Source of the DNA: Mycteria americana
Lineage: Eukaryota > Chordata > Aves > Ciconiiformes > Ciconiidae
Reading direction: 5' to 3'
NCBI RefSeq assembly: GCF_035582795.1
Contig: NC_134369.1
Coordinates: forward strand, 61,628,001-61,692,000
DNA: 64,000 nt
Positions within the stretch are counted from its first letter, which is position 1. The number at the start of each line of letters is the position of its first letter. Below, piece by piece: positions 41,658 through 54,000 of this stretch. The position numbers and the translations under genes were made by a program. The notes under the pieces are model-generated. The model was not told the origin of the DNA. It saw only the letters and a list, made by a program, of their open reading frames with translations, and did no database searches.

Positions 41658-41735
41658 CTTGGCAGGGGAGAAGGGCTGCTGGTCTCCTCACTGAAGCTGC
41701 GAACACGCTCTACCCGCACGACCGTACCTCCACTA
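41658..41735 (-). other. HSP90AA1: HSP90AA1 5' non-coding exon 1
   Basis: A donor CCAAG|GTGAGCG ends the exon at 41658. The start is placed about 30 nt downstream of the TATA box, so it is uncertain by 10 nt or so. No ATG-initiated frame continues into the coding exon, as in other HSP90AA1 genes whose ATG lies in exon 2. Confidence 0.75.
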
Positions 41736-41762
41736 GTGCGCGCTCCCCGCCGCCCGCTCAGC

Positions 41763-41769
41763 TTATATA
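41763..41769 (-). promoter_or_regulatory. HSP90AA1: TATA box of HSP90AA1
   Basis: On the minus strand the sequence reads GAGTATATAAGC. It stands about 18 bp downstream of the heat-shock element and about 30 bp before the inferred start of transcription. Confidence 0.85.
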
Positions 41770-41786
41770 CTCCCGGCGCCGCCTCC

Positions 41787-41809
41787 TTCCAGAACCATCG
41801 GGAACCTTC
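41787..41809. promoter_or_regulatory. HSP90AA1: Five-unit heat-shock element
   Basis: Five alternating HSF units with exact 2-bp spacing: TTC (41787-41789), GAA (41792-41794), ATC (41797-41799, one mismatch to TTC), GAA (41802-41804), TTC (41807-41809). HSF1 trimers bind arrays of this design (established knowledge). It lies just upstream of the TATA box, explaining heat induction. Confidence 0.93.
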
Positions 41810-41916
41810 ACTGACAGGCACGGGGGAGGGGGCGGCGCGGCGGTGGGGGGCGGCAGGGGGAATGGGGGCGGAGACTCCCGGCCGCGCCGCTGAGGGGCGG
41901 GTCGAGCCTCTCGCAG

Positions 41917-41921
41917 CCAAT
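41917..41921 (+). promoter_or_regulatory. HSP90AA1: CCAAT box upstream of HSP90AA1
   Basis: AGCCAATCG is a good NF-Y core. GC boxes (GGGGCGG type) lie between it and the heat-shock element. It is about 180 bp upstream of the inferred start site. Confidence 0.55.
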
Positions 41922-42073
41922 CGTAGCCGTCCGCGAAAGGCGCCCCGCAGAGCGCGAGTCTCGCGCAGGCGTCTTCCGTTGCCTCAACTGTCAGGGCGGG
42001 GGTGGGTTCTGCGCATGAGCCGGCGGCTGAAGAGCGCGCGCGCTCCCCACTTGTCCAACCATCGGCTCGGCCA

Positions 42074-42100
42074 GGGGGGGGCGGGGGGAGGGGGAGGTGG
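42074..42100 (+). promoter_or_regulatory. G-quadruplex-prone G tracts
   Basis: Several runs of three or more G, separated by one or two bases, occur on the + strand about 340 bp upstream of HSP90AA1. A similar cluster is at 41822-41871, immediately above the heat-shock element. Confidence 0.55.
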
Positions 42101-42201
42101 CAGGCAGCAGGCGGGCGCATGCGCGGTGGCCGCCCAGGGTGGTGGTTGGGCGCGCGCGGCGCTGAGGGGGAAGGGTCCGGGGGGATTGCGCAAGCGGCGG
42201 G

Positions 42202-42243
42202 TGACGTCATTGGCTGCCCTGCGCCGCTCAGAACGTCCTAGAA
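42202..42243. promoter_or_regulatory. CRE, inverted CCAAT and imperfect heat-shock element module
   Basis: TGACGTCA at 42202-42209 is a full palindromic CREB/ATF site. ATTGG at 42209-42213 is a CCAAT box on the minus strand. GAA-2-TCC-2-GAA at 42231-42243 is a three-unit heat-shock element with one mismatch. The cluster is about 470 bp upstream of the HSP90AA1 start and could be a distal HSP90AA1 module or a divergent promoter. Confidence 0.6.
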
Positions 42244-42640
42244 GCGGGCGGGCCCCGGCCGGCTGTGCCCCGTTCACCCCCTCACCCTCGGCCCGTCCCG
42301 CTGCGCTGTTGAGCAGGGCTGAGGAAGCGGGGGGGCCGCCCGCCGTCTCCCGCCGGGAGAAGGGCCCAGGCCGGAGTGCGGGGCGGGAGTCGCCCTGTCT
42401 CCCCCCGGCCCCCTGTCTCCGTTTCGTAGCCGCAGCGGCCGGGCTGTTCCCGCGGCCGCCCGGCCTCGGGCGGGTTAGGCGCGCCGGGCGGCTCCCCGCA
42501 GGCCGGTTGTGCAGGTGGCTGCGGCTCTGCTTCCCCCTCGGGCCGGGGCTGCGGGGCGGGATGGGAGGCTGCGGGAGGGCCGGACACCGCGTTCCTGCCC
42601 TGCTCGCCGGGCAGGACCCGTTTGCTCTGCCAGGCGTAGC

Positions 42641-44393
42641 TGGATGAGTCACGGCTTGGGGATGCTGTGGTAAAAGCGTTTCGCCCAATCGGGGAAAACA
42701 AAATCGCTTCCCACACAGCAAGTATCAGTCTGCTAGTTGAACAAAACCATGCCTCTTTGTGTACGTATTTGTTCAGGATGAAAAGAGTCAAGGGATCAAA
42801 TCCAAGAACCTCAAGAGACCTACGTAGCTATACAGTTACTTAAGAATGTAAGTGCTAATAGTAGGCATGAGGTGGATGCCAGTGCTGTTCAGTTTGTTAA
42901 CAGCCCAAAGCCTGAAACCCGCCGGGATTCTCGGCCTGGACATTGCTTTTGCCATCTAATCTGCCAGAAATCTCAGTTGATGTTCAAAGGGCACAGCTAC
43001 AGACATCTTTATACATACATTCATACATCTTGCATAAAGGCTTTGATAAGTACACGTCTCGTTATACCCGGTAGCTCTGTCATTATGGCATTTAGTGAGG
43101 GGGGTTATTTTTATATCCTGAATGACCTGATTGGGAGCAGGGAGTTAAATGCAGGTCTCAGGAGAAGGATCTGCATCACATGTGTTCCAGAGCAGGCTTC
43201 TAAAACTTTCTTCTTGGAGCTGATCCACTTTTTCGGATATAAATACCAAGTGAAGCTACACGTTACAACTGTACACTGATGCAAGCATGAATGTAGACAG
43301 TCTCCCTGCTCTAAAGGGAGAAATAAATTTATTTGAGGAATAAAAAGCATGTTGTTTCTGTAGCAAGAATTCATCCCAGGTGCAACTTCTAGGCATTTTC
43401 TGTTGCCTCTTAGATGTACCCCAGACTGCTATCTAGTTCAACATCTGTCTGACTTTTGGGAATTGAATTTTTCTATGCCTAACCTGCCCTTCTCCCAGTT
43501 AAGCATCCTAAATTACACTGGGTAGCATGCCCCATGAATTAGATACTACAATACTTAGGTCCATTAATGCATTTAACCAAAGATCCTTATGCTGAATTTA
43601 ACATTCTTAGCATCTCTTACCCTGCAGTTTGACCTAGACAAGCAAATCTGATTGAATTGGGGCCTACAGACTTGATTTTGTTGCAGCATTATGTCTTTCA
43701 GGGAATTTTCAGTACTTCTCAGTATCTGACATGAAAATACATTCAGTATGTGTGTAAGACGTCACGTAGGACCCATCAAGGAGTTAAAATTACAGCTTGT
43801 TTCATTGCAGTTTCTGCAGTATCTGGATCAGTATCTGCATTGGTGCAATGACTTACAGGACTTTGCCCTTCTAAATAGTGGTGTCACAGCTCTGACACAA
43901 GCAGTTGGCCAAAATACAGGGTCCTGTGTGTTATTTTAATTAAAAGGAAAAATTAATTGTGTTATCAACATAAGAGGGTGTATAGATGAGCTGCTGCTCA
44001 GCACACAGGAGAAATCAAACTGTAAGAGTGAAGTTATTTGCTCACAGTTCTAAGCCACTGAAAAAGCCGGATTTCAGCCAACGCATAGCCTAGAAAGTTC
44101 TGCAGTTCTGTCTGGGTCACCTTTTCAGTGCTTACTCTGGCTGGTGGTTTTCTGTACCTTCTTCAAGTCTGGTTTTGTGGTGCTTCTCAATGCATTTCTC
44201 TTCCTTTCTCTCACACACATACGCTTCTACAAAATAATATGCACCAAAATCCTTTCTTGAGTATGATGTGTTCCTTTCTTTGCATAGTGACTATGATTTC
44301 AATGGTCCTACAGCTGCTTCGGTTGTCTGCTTCTGTAAAGCAGCTTAATGGCTTTTTACCACTATCCTAATGAAGTGTGGCAGTTATACCCAA
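42641..44393. other. Intergenic, nothing recognised
   Basis: A 135-codon + strand frame at 42872-43279 shows no known domain and no splice or promoter support. Otherwise the sequence is AT-rich and unremarkable. Confidence 0.4.
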
Positions 44394-45800
44394 CCCATCT
44401 TCAAGAAGGGCCGGAAGGAGGACCCGGGGAACTACAGGCCTGTCAGCCTGACCTCGGTGCCGGGGAAGCTGATGGAGCAGATCATCCTGAGTGCTATCAC
44501 ACGCCATGTAGAGAATAACCAGGGGATCAGGCCCAGCCAGCATGGGTTCAGGAAAGGCAGGTCCTGCTTGACCAACCTGATCTCCTTCTATGATAAGGTG
44601 ACCCGCCTAGTGGATGAGGGGAAGTCTGTGGATGTTGTCTATCTAGACTTCAGTAAAGCCTTTGACACGGTTTCCCACGGCATTCTCCTGGAGAAACTGG
44701 CTGCTCATGGCTTGGACGGGTGTACTCTTCGCTGGGTAAAGAACTGGCTGGACGGCCGGGCCCAGAGAGTGGTGGTGAATGGAGTTTACTCCGGTTGGCG
44801 GCCGGTCACAAGCGGTGTTCCCCAGGGCTCGGTGTTGGGGCCAGTTCTGTTTAACATCTTTATCAATGATCTGGACGAAGGGATCGAGTGCACTCTCAGT
44901 AAGTTTGCAGACGACACCAAGTTGTGTGGGAGTGTTGATCTGCTGGAGGGTAGGCAGGCTCTGCAGAGGGACCTGGACAGGCTGGATCGATGGGCTGGGG
45001 TGAATTGTATGAGGTTTAACAAGGCCAAGTGCAAGGTCCTGCACTTGGGCCACAGCAACCCCATGCAACGCTACAGGCTTGGGGAAGAGTGGCTGGAAAG
45101 CTGCCTGGCAGAGAAGGACCTGGGGGTGTTGGTTGACAGCCGCCTGAATATGAGCCAGCAGTGTGCCCAGGCGGCCAAGAAGGCCAATGGCATCCTGGCC
45201 TGTATCAAAAATAGCGTGGCCAGCAGGACTAGGGAAGTGATTGTGCCCCTGTACTCGGCACTGGTGAGGCCGCACCTCGAATGCTGTGTTCAGTTTTGGG
45301 CCCCCCACTACAAGAGGGATATTGAGGTACTGGAGCGCGTACAGAGAAGGGCAACGAAGCTGGTGAAGGGTCTGGAGCAGAAGTCTTATGAGGAGCGGCT
45401 GAGGGAGCTGGGACTGTTTAGCCTGGAGAAAAGGAGGCTGAGGGGAGACCTCATCGCTCTCTACAACTACCTGAAAGGAGGTTGTAGAGAGGTGGGGGTC
45501 GGTCTCTTCTCTCAGGTAACAAGTGATAGGACAAGAGGAAATGGCCTCAAGTTGCGCCAGGGGAGGTTTAGACTGGATATTAGGAAATTTTTCTTCACCA
45601 AGAGGGTTATCAAGCATTGGAACAGACTGCCCAGGGAAGTGGTTGAGTCGCCATCCCTGGAGGTATTTAAAGGACGTTTGGATGAGGTACTTAGAGACAT
45701 GGTGTAGTGGTGGTTTTTGGCAGTGTTAGGTTTATGGTTGGACTCGATGATCTTAAAGGTCTTTTCCAACCTATATGATTCTGTGATTCTGTGATTCTGT
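44394..45800 (+). mobile_element. CR1 LINE, 5'-truncated, reverse transcriptase frame open
   Basis: The element starts abruptly at CCCATCTTCAAGAAGGGCC within the RT region. Its frame is open to TAG at 45705-45707. Visible motifs are [43 protein letters not shown] and the C-terminal RLPREVVE. The frame opens upstream in host DNA at 44370, so the ATG there is not the element's own start. The 3' end is three GATTCTGT units (45777-45800). It is very close in sequence to the copy at 22-23.35 kb and has the same orientation. The endonuclease is missing, so it is not autonomous. Confidence 0.95.
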
Positions 45801-48800
45801 AATGATGTAACTTTCATGTTTTTCTTAGATTAAAAATAGTCCTGCTATACTATAAATTCTATCGGACATGCCTTTTAGGCTGAAACCCTCTTACATTCAG
45901 ATTCCATTAATTGAAATGTTTTCTAACATTTATTTGGGTCAAAATAACTTCTGTATTTTAGAGTACTGCTAAGCTATTACAATTTATGTCCAAGCATTTT
46001 TTTCCAGTAGTATCCTACTAAAATTATTTGTGTGCTCTCCTTTCGAGATGTCCACAATTTTAAAAGTGTCACTTCTATCAAAATATTCAAGACGTTTTTC
46101 TTAAGAAAATATTTTCCTTTCTAAAGTCTTGATTAATGCGGATTCAGTCATTCAGACTTAGGGATATATGTAATTTTAAGCATGTGAAGACCTACGGAAG
46201 GTTTTGCATATGTCTGCAGGATCACGCGCCTTTATACTGTCTAATGTAGCAGTCATATAATTCTGCTTCTCTTTTGTGATCGTGTTATTCAGCTTCCAAA
46301 AGCAGTCTTCAAAAGCAGACTGATTTCTTTTGTCAAAATTGTTTGATGAGAGCACTAGGAGAAAGTAATCTCATACCAAACCATCTAAGTTTTCCCAGCT
46401 CTGCTTAATCCAAGTTCCTGTGTGCCTGTGTAAAACAAATATTTTCTTCAGGACTTGTGAATAATCTGTATTCTTTTTGTTCTGTTACGCAGTAAGGGGC
46501 TAGCGAAGGTAAGCACTTTGTTCCTATGGCTACTCTGTTTTAACTGATCCCAGGTTTGTATTGCTTCAGTGTTAGGCTAAAAAGACTGGTTCCAGACTTG
46601 GTTTCTGTCAGAGTTAATTTTGGGGGAAAATCTGAGGAAAATAGTTCCATTTTTTCAACCAAGAGATTAGTATACTTTCATATTTTAACAAATAGTTCTA
46701 TTAACGGGGGAAATGCTGAAGCCTGATATTTTCAAGTCCTACATTCACACACCCTTGTTCCCTCCCGCACCCCCTAGACACCCCTGACCCCTCTCCTCAT
46801 CATCCCAAACCCATTTATCCTTCATTTGCCTTCCTTTAATTTTCCGCCTGAGCGAGAAGCAGCACGTACTACGGTTGGTGCACACAGATGAGCTCAGTGA
46901 GGAGCGAGCCGTTGCCGTTAGGCCAGCCAAACAGGGAGGATAAAGCTGAATTCTCCCTGCCCCTTCCTTCAAAAGAGGCAACAAGAGCACGCGTCTCTGC
47001 AGCCCACCTATCGATTTCTGCAGACCTTAATATCTCTGTGATCTCTATTCCTTTGTTAATTTTGATTGAATTGGTTAAATAGGTCAAAATTATTGGGGAG
47101 AGACTGATGGACAACAACCATGTTACTTTATGTGCTTCATTGACTTAGGAAACTAGACTAAAAACGTTCTTCCATTTTTTTTAACAACTGTTGTAGCCAG
47201 TGTCTGAGGGATGGTAACATGGGATTTCATTTTTTCCGATTATACAGTATTAAAATAAATAACATGGGGCAACTGCCTTTTACTCAGTAAGATTTACTAC
47301 TTCAAACATTACTGTAAATGCAAAGGTAAAAAACCCCAACAACCACAATATTCAATTCTAATTCAAAATTCAAAGCCCAGGCAGGTAGTTGATCTGCCGT
47401 TTTCTTGTCAGAATCTGAGCAACTTTTGCTTTCAGAAAATTCAGATTTGAATCAAATATTGAAGAACCAGGTCTTCTTTAACCAGAAACTGTTCCATACC
47501 AACAACACGTGCTAGGAGGTTAGATACATTGCTGCACTAACTGCATGGGCCTCAATCTTGCATTTGCTGATTTCCATACTTGTTACCCATATACATTTGC
47601 ATCGTAATAGAGTCTTTCATTACACAATTTCATAGAACTCCTTGCTATATGAAAGTTACAAAATTAAAAAAGAATAAAGTAAAAGATGGATGAAAGAAAG
47701 TAAGTTACTTAATGTTCAAAGCATTGAAATAACACCCAGGAAAACTGGGTTTTATTCTTGATTCTATCAAAGGCTTCCTCAGTGTTGCTGAATAAGACTT
47801 TTTTAAAATTTTTATAAGCCACAAAGAAATTAAATGACATTTGCATAGAGAATTCTAATTCCAGCATTTAACTAACTTTTGAGTGCTTGGTGTTGCAGCC
47901 TTAATGCTTGTCTGCTTGTCTTTAATTGCTTTAAAATTAATTCTGTTTGAGTTCTAACACAGATTTGTCGTGTTGTTATCTCAGTGCTTCAGGGTTTACT
48001 TAAGGAAAACAAAACGGCAGCAACTGAAATTACCTGAACAGTAGATTTCAGAAGACTGACATAAGTAGAAAGATGTGGTAGTATGTGTCTAGTTTTCTTT
48101 AACACATGCAATTATGCGTGTATAATCTGGGTTACCATAATGAAATGTAAAGCCGGCTAGGGATCTCTGACTGAGCAAAGCTTCATGCTTTCTTAAAACT
48201 GTTCCTTAGGCTGTCTTGTTTCCTACTTTCTCATGTCTTACTGCAAGACGAAGTGATCAGGAGATCTTTAGGTCACAAAAAAAGTGATTCATACTAGAAA
48301 TGGATGGATAGTCACTTAGAATAAATATTTTTGCAGCGAAAAAGTACTTAAGAGGCGGAGAACAAAATCGGTCTCATAAAATGTAGTTGTACTTTTGAAC
48401 TGTAGGTGGCAGCAATAATTGTATGGACTAAGGGCAATACGTACGCATCTTTTTTCCAAGAGTTTATGGTTCTTGAAGTATGTGTTAGGGAGTGTGGTAA
48501 CTGTCAGAGTCATTGCTCTCAGAAGGAATTCTGAAGGGACTTAAACTGTTGAACAAGAATATATTTGTTATAGCAAAAGTCAACAATACCACTACTAACA
48601 AATGTCAAGTATAATTTATAATAAAAGCTTAGCTGCATAGAAAGGCTGAGAGTATGAGCATGGAAAGGCCTGGATTCATGGAATGTTAACAAGGCCCCAG
48701 AATAATTGTTTAATCTTATCATAAATTACTTTATCTGCTGTTTGTTACAAAATTAATAGATTAGGTTAAGTTTATAACCACTACAATTTGATATTTTAAA

Positions 48801-51049
48801 TTGGTCTCATCTTAATGTTCCCTTGTGACTGGAACAAGTGATACTGTCTTTATAATTTTCTACTTTATATTATGATTTACACTTTCCCAGAATAAATGCA
48901 TAATTATGCACTTCTTAGCTGAAATTATATGTACAAAGCAAGAATTATACCTATACAAACCTAGTGACACAGGACACTTTGTCTTCCAAAGAGTTACAAG
49001 TGTTTCTTTCGAGTATCTGGTTGTGCTCTTTGCAAGATGACTGCAGTACCTGTTTGCTGAAATGTGTGCTGTCTTTGTCTAGCATGGGACCAATAAAACA
49101 GTACACGCTGTTACTTGGTTTGGAGAATGACAGTAGAATGTCATGCCCATCAGAACCCCCTTAAAGCAGGAATAGTTACATAAAAATGTTAGCTTTGGAG
49201 GAAGAACAATAGCTATGGTGGCAGCCATAACTCTTATTATAGCTAAGAGCTTTTTTCCATTCGTAGGCATAAGTTTCAATAGATCCTAATTCAGAAGGAG
49301 AAGAAACTTGGAGAAAAAGCTCTTCCAGAGAGCAGGAGGTTCGACTAAAAAGCCCCCAGACAAACAAAATCCTAGACTTCCCAAGAAGACATTAAAAAAA
49401 TTATAGTGATGGTAAAGTTACATCACTAGAAAAATAACTAATAGAGCCTCAGCATCAACAAGCATGGAAATAAACCTGATACTTTTTTCCCTGTATATAT
49501 TCAAGTTCTAAGAATGAGATTCAGTATAACAGTAAAGGTTGTGGGTTTAGTACATGTAACAGCTAAAAGCTGTTGCATATTTACTAGCAGGTATGGGTAT
49601 GTATGGAGCACCTACATACCTTATTTTGTGTGCATGGTAGACTTGGTGACAAAACTATCCTTCCAGACACCTTCAAAACAGTACACCTAAAGACTCTAAA
49701 ATCTTAAATCTAAATTAATTAAAACTAGGAAGCCATATACTATTGGAAATTATGTCACAAAGCATGTATTCTGTACTTCACTAACTTATTCTTGATGTGA
49801 TAGTATTTATTTTTCAAATTACTGAACACAGATGCCATTTCAGAGTTGAGTTAGATAATTAGGACATGACAGAAAAGTTGATAGTAGGAAATAAATTTTG
49901 GATTTGTTTTAAATAGACGCACAGAAGGTAAGTTCTAGCCCTGGATTTTAAGCAGGTAAGCAGATGCTGAGGGAAGTAGTTCACGCAGTCACCTGTACTG
50001 GAAAGATCACGTATTTTTGGATAAATAAGATTTTACATAAAGAAGATATTACTTTATATAAAGAAGACATCTTTGGGATCAAATTGTTCTAGCGCCTTCA
50101 GCAAAAGCAAGAATAAAAATTGTCGGAAAGGCCTTCATACTTCAGGAACACTTCCAAAGCATCTACTTCTTAATAAGCACAGTTTCTAGAGACAAAGAAA
50201 AAAGAGGATTCAGGGAAAGTGAGAGCGATCTGATGTGGAGATCACTTACACTTTCAGATTTAGCTGTGAATGGAGTTTTAGTTGTTTAAAGAGTTGAGAA
50301 AGTAGGTTTACTAAGCAGCGGTGGCTGGAATCAGGGTAAATTAGATTTAAAAAAATCAATTACACATTTTTATTGAGGATACTGAGCATGCAATAACCTC
50401 AACCATCCCACTTCTAAGAGGGCACAGAAATGAGAAGAATTGAAGAATCTTGCAGAACTTCTGCTTAAATTGGTGCAGAAAAGAATCTGATAAACCTCGT
50501 TCTAGAAAGAATTTGCAGTGAGTACTTTTAGGTAATTATTAAGTTTGAATTACGGCTCAAAACTAGCTCTGATATCATGCAGCCAAGTGACCTTGGATCT
50601 GACGACTATGAAAGGAGCAATGTGAGAATGAGCTGTAAGAAGCGTTGGCTGGGGGTTTCCCATCTTAGCTTAGGAGCTGCATTTAAGCCTAGGCCCTTGG
50701 CTTTGATCCTTGCCTGAGCTATGCTGTAGCTGTGCCTGGGTTCAGCCTTGTACTTTGCTGATCCCAGCCTTGCCTCGCTGACCTGACTTCTTGGCTTGCC
50801 CTGGGACCTACTTCATTATTACAGATTTGTGTGGCGATCATTGAGCTATTGGCTGAAACATCACTGGACCAATGCCCTTCTTGTTCAGGTACTGTGGGAT
50901 TATGACCCTTGTCAGCATGCTCACTGCCCCTGCCTGCCTTGTTTTTACCTTCGGCTCCCGGCTCACCCTCCCTTCTGGAGCAACCTGCTCTTTTACACCC
51001 TGACAGTCTGGTCTCTCCTTGAAAGAGGTGTCCAGGTAGAACACCTCAT
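45801..51049. other. Intergenic, nothing recognised
   Basis: AT-rich sequence without a convincing gene, RNA or repeat family. I searched for remnants of the last four HSP90AA1 exons, which would be expected downstream of the pseudogene on the minus strand, and saw none. Confidence 0.4.
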
Positions 51050-54000
51050 ATTCTGGAAAATTGCTTACAAAACTTGTTATAAGTCTTCTTTCCTTCTGAT
51101 GGTCAAGGAAAACTTTGAAGAATTTTATTATTACACTTTTTCTTGTCACCTTCGTAATTCTGCTCTGCTGCAACATCTGTGGAGAAATATTTAAAAAGTC
51201 GGCTATTCAGAATTCAATACACACTGGACTATACTGTGAGTCTGCTACATGCTTAAAGTTTCACATGTCATCATGAAGCATGTTTCAGCAAAGGTTTTAG
51301 AAGTCATAGGGATTTAAAAAATCTGCAAGTTCAGCTTCCACATTTTTCAGGAAGGGAGATTATTAGCATTTAAAATAGATGTCCATGAAGTTGATTCTTC
51401 CTAGTATTTCAAGCATGGTATATAGTCTTTACTTTGGCACTCTATACCTGTAAGAAAAGGCAAGAAATTAGTTTAAATCTGTCCATATGTTCTGGGTAGA
51501 CTCCTTAGTACGTGGTTGATAGATTTTTAAATTTCTTTTTTTTATATTTCGGACAGTACTTTCATTTTATTAGAGAGATACTGTTAAGGAAAAAACAAGG
51601 TACTAAAATTATGGAGTACTTTCAGATAATCACAGATTAAAGCTTCACAGCTATCCATGATGAACACTGTGCTTAGGCACAGCTTAATGTTATTTTCCTG
51701 CTGTGTCAGACAGATCGGAAGATTCATTTCTTGTGAAAAACCAGGAGGGCTCTGAATCCCAGCTTTCTCTCCACAAAAGAATGCTGAAAAAAGAATAGTA
51801 GCAGTAAAATAATACTGATTAAAGCTGACTATGAGTAGGTACTTTGAAAAATTTTGTCAAGAGCTGTGTAAGTACTTGATTAATCATATACAAATCTATC
51901 TGTAGGCTACAGTAACCAGGCGTAGTGAATTAGAGGGAGTTTTCATCTCTTTCAAAGAGATGCTTCCTGCCATACTGAGGCAAATCTCCTGAAGTAACTT
52001 GGCTATTTATACTGAAATCCTGCTTTGCAGTCAGCTGAGCTGAGGGTATTCTTAGCCAGTTAAAATGCATGTCAGTATAATGCAGCTGTTCTACAGCACT
52101 TTACCTTGTAAAAGTAGGACAAACTAGAGTTACTAGAAGTCAACAGGTTATTTCTTAATCAGAGTGGTGCTGGTTAATACTTGCCAGGAGATATTTCTGC
52201 CTTTTTTTTCCTCATCATTGACAAAACAAAAGAGAGGAAAAACCCTCCAGAATGGCTCTTTCAGCTGGGTGGGAGTTGCATTGACTCCCATGATTGACAA
52301 ACTTAAAACTGCTTCAGATACTGCCAGCCCAGGATATCTGCATCTCCACTTTATTTGGATTAGATATGTCTGGAATAGTGAAAGTACCTTTATTTTGTCA
52401 AATCTGAGTTACTTTTTAAATGTCTAGTGTTCAAAATAAAAGCAGCAAGTTCACTCTAACCAGAAAAGTTCTTTATTATAAAATAAAACTATTAAAAAGT
52501 GATGACAATGCATTTTCTGTGCCTTGTTCTTGCTGTACTTCACAGTAGATCTACAAAGCTAAGTTGCAGGAAGGGGCAGTAAAGGATCAAGATAGTAAAA
52601 GAAGGGATTTTTCAGCTTTTCTTCCTCAGGGCATAGCTGCTCTTTCTAATGACTTATCTATAATTGTATTTCCTCAGACCATTTGTTCAAAATGAAATAT
52701 CTCTCTTACCTGTAGTTCTGTAGAACTGTTCCAAGTTTGTTTCATCTGACAGAAATACAGTTCTGAATTTATACCAAATATAACCATGATGACTTGGCTT
52801 CCTTCCCCTTAGTTGTCTGAGACAGAAAATTACAGTGGGCCACTCTTTTCTCTAGAAACCTCTGTGTTCACATTCCTATTAAATTCTTTAATTCATGTTA
52901 TTTCCATCTTGATTGACTTCCCTGCATGTCACTGCTTATGTCACTGCTTTTTTAAGAGTAAAGGTCATTATAGGTCATACGAGAAGTACTTCCAACTCTG
53001 CTTTGTAGTTTTGTAGAATTCATTCATAGAATCATAGAATCATCGAATCATTTAGATTGGAAAAGACCTTTAAGATCATTGAGTCCAACCATAAAAAATT
53101 CATGAAATAATACTGATACACCTGGCATTCCAAGTACCTTTCTAAATTGCCTTCCGCTCATCTGTTCTTGGTTTTGGAACTAGAGTCATAATACCTAGCG
53201 CTTAAAAGCCAGCATTACTACTTAGTGCCAACCAGATCTCTTTCAGAAGCATATCTAAATATGTCAGGAGATTTCTTTGGCCCCAAATGTACAACTTTAG
53301 GATATATCAGTATAAAATACACATTCAGAGTTTATTGCTTCCCATGCTTAATTAGTATCTTCAGCTACAAACACATATTTTCATTGTCCAAGTAGTCCAA
53401 ATTTTAACAAAAGCATGAACTGTGTCTTACTATATTCATTAACATAAATGTTAGCTTTATAAGACATCCTCTGGGTTGGTGAATGAGGTCAGCATCTAGA
53501 TTTGACTGATATGTGGTATAACTCTGTCCTACATAGACAGTACTCTTAAAGGGATCATTAGGAAAATAAACCGAGAAATTACGACACAACATAATGTAGA
53601 GTCCTTCTTGTAAATGTTAATGCTAACAGTACAAAGACAGCTTAGTTAATGTTGTGCTAGTAGCATCTGGGAATGATGCAAGAACATTAGGTATGCAACT
53701 AGTGTTTCAAAGCATGTACTATTAGCATCTCAAACAAGGCACTTACAAAGAGTGTAATTGGATAGCTGATGAATTGAGAATGCTTCTTCACAATTTCTTT
53801 GATTTGCCTTTCTTCCAAATATTCTCTTTGGTTTCCCTTCGGATTTAGGATAATCTTTGTTCTACAGCCATGGAGTTCTCCTTGAATGAAATCCGAGAGT
53901 TTTAGTGGTAGCACAAATGGCCAAATAGCAAGCTTTTTCTGAAATTAAGAGTTAATATAATTGTAATAAGAAATTCTTAATCATCGTTGACTACCTGATA

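Noticed and set aside
41736-42647. 303-codon + strand open frame upstream of HSP90AA1
   Set aside because: It lies wholly in the CpG island, where stop codons are rare, and the product is Arg/Gly/Pro/Ala-rich without any domain. The antisense frame is equally long.
42872-43279. 135-codon + strand open frame
   Set aside because: No known domain, no promoter, splice or poly(A) support, and a composition like its non-coding surroundings.
52190-52235. Remnant of the charged-linker exon in the HSP90AA1 pseudogene
   Set aside because: Only a short CCTCATCAT-type match in low-complexity sequence; not distinguishable from chance.
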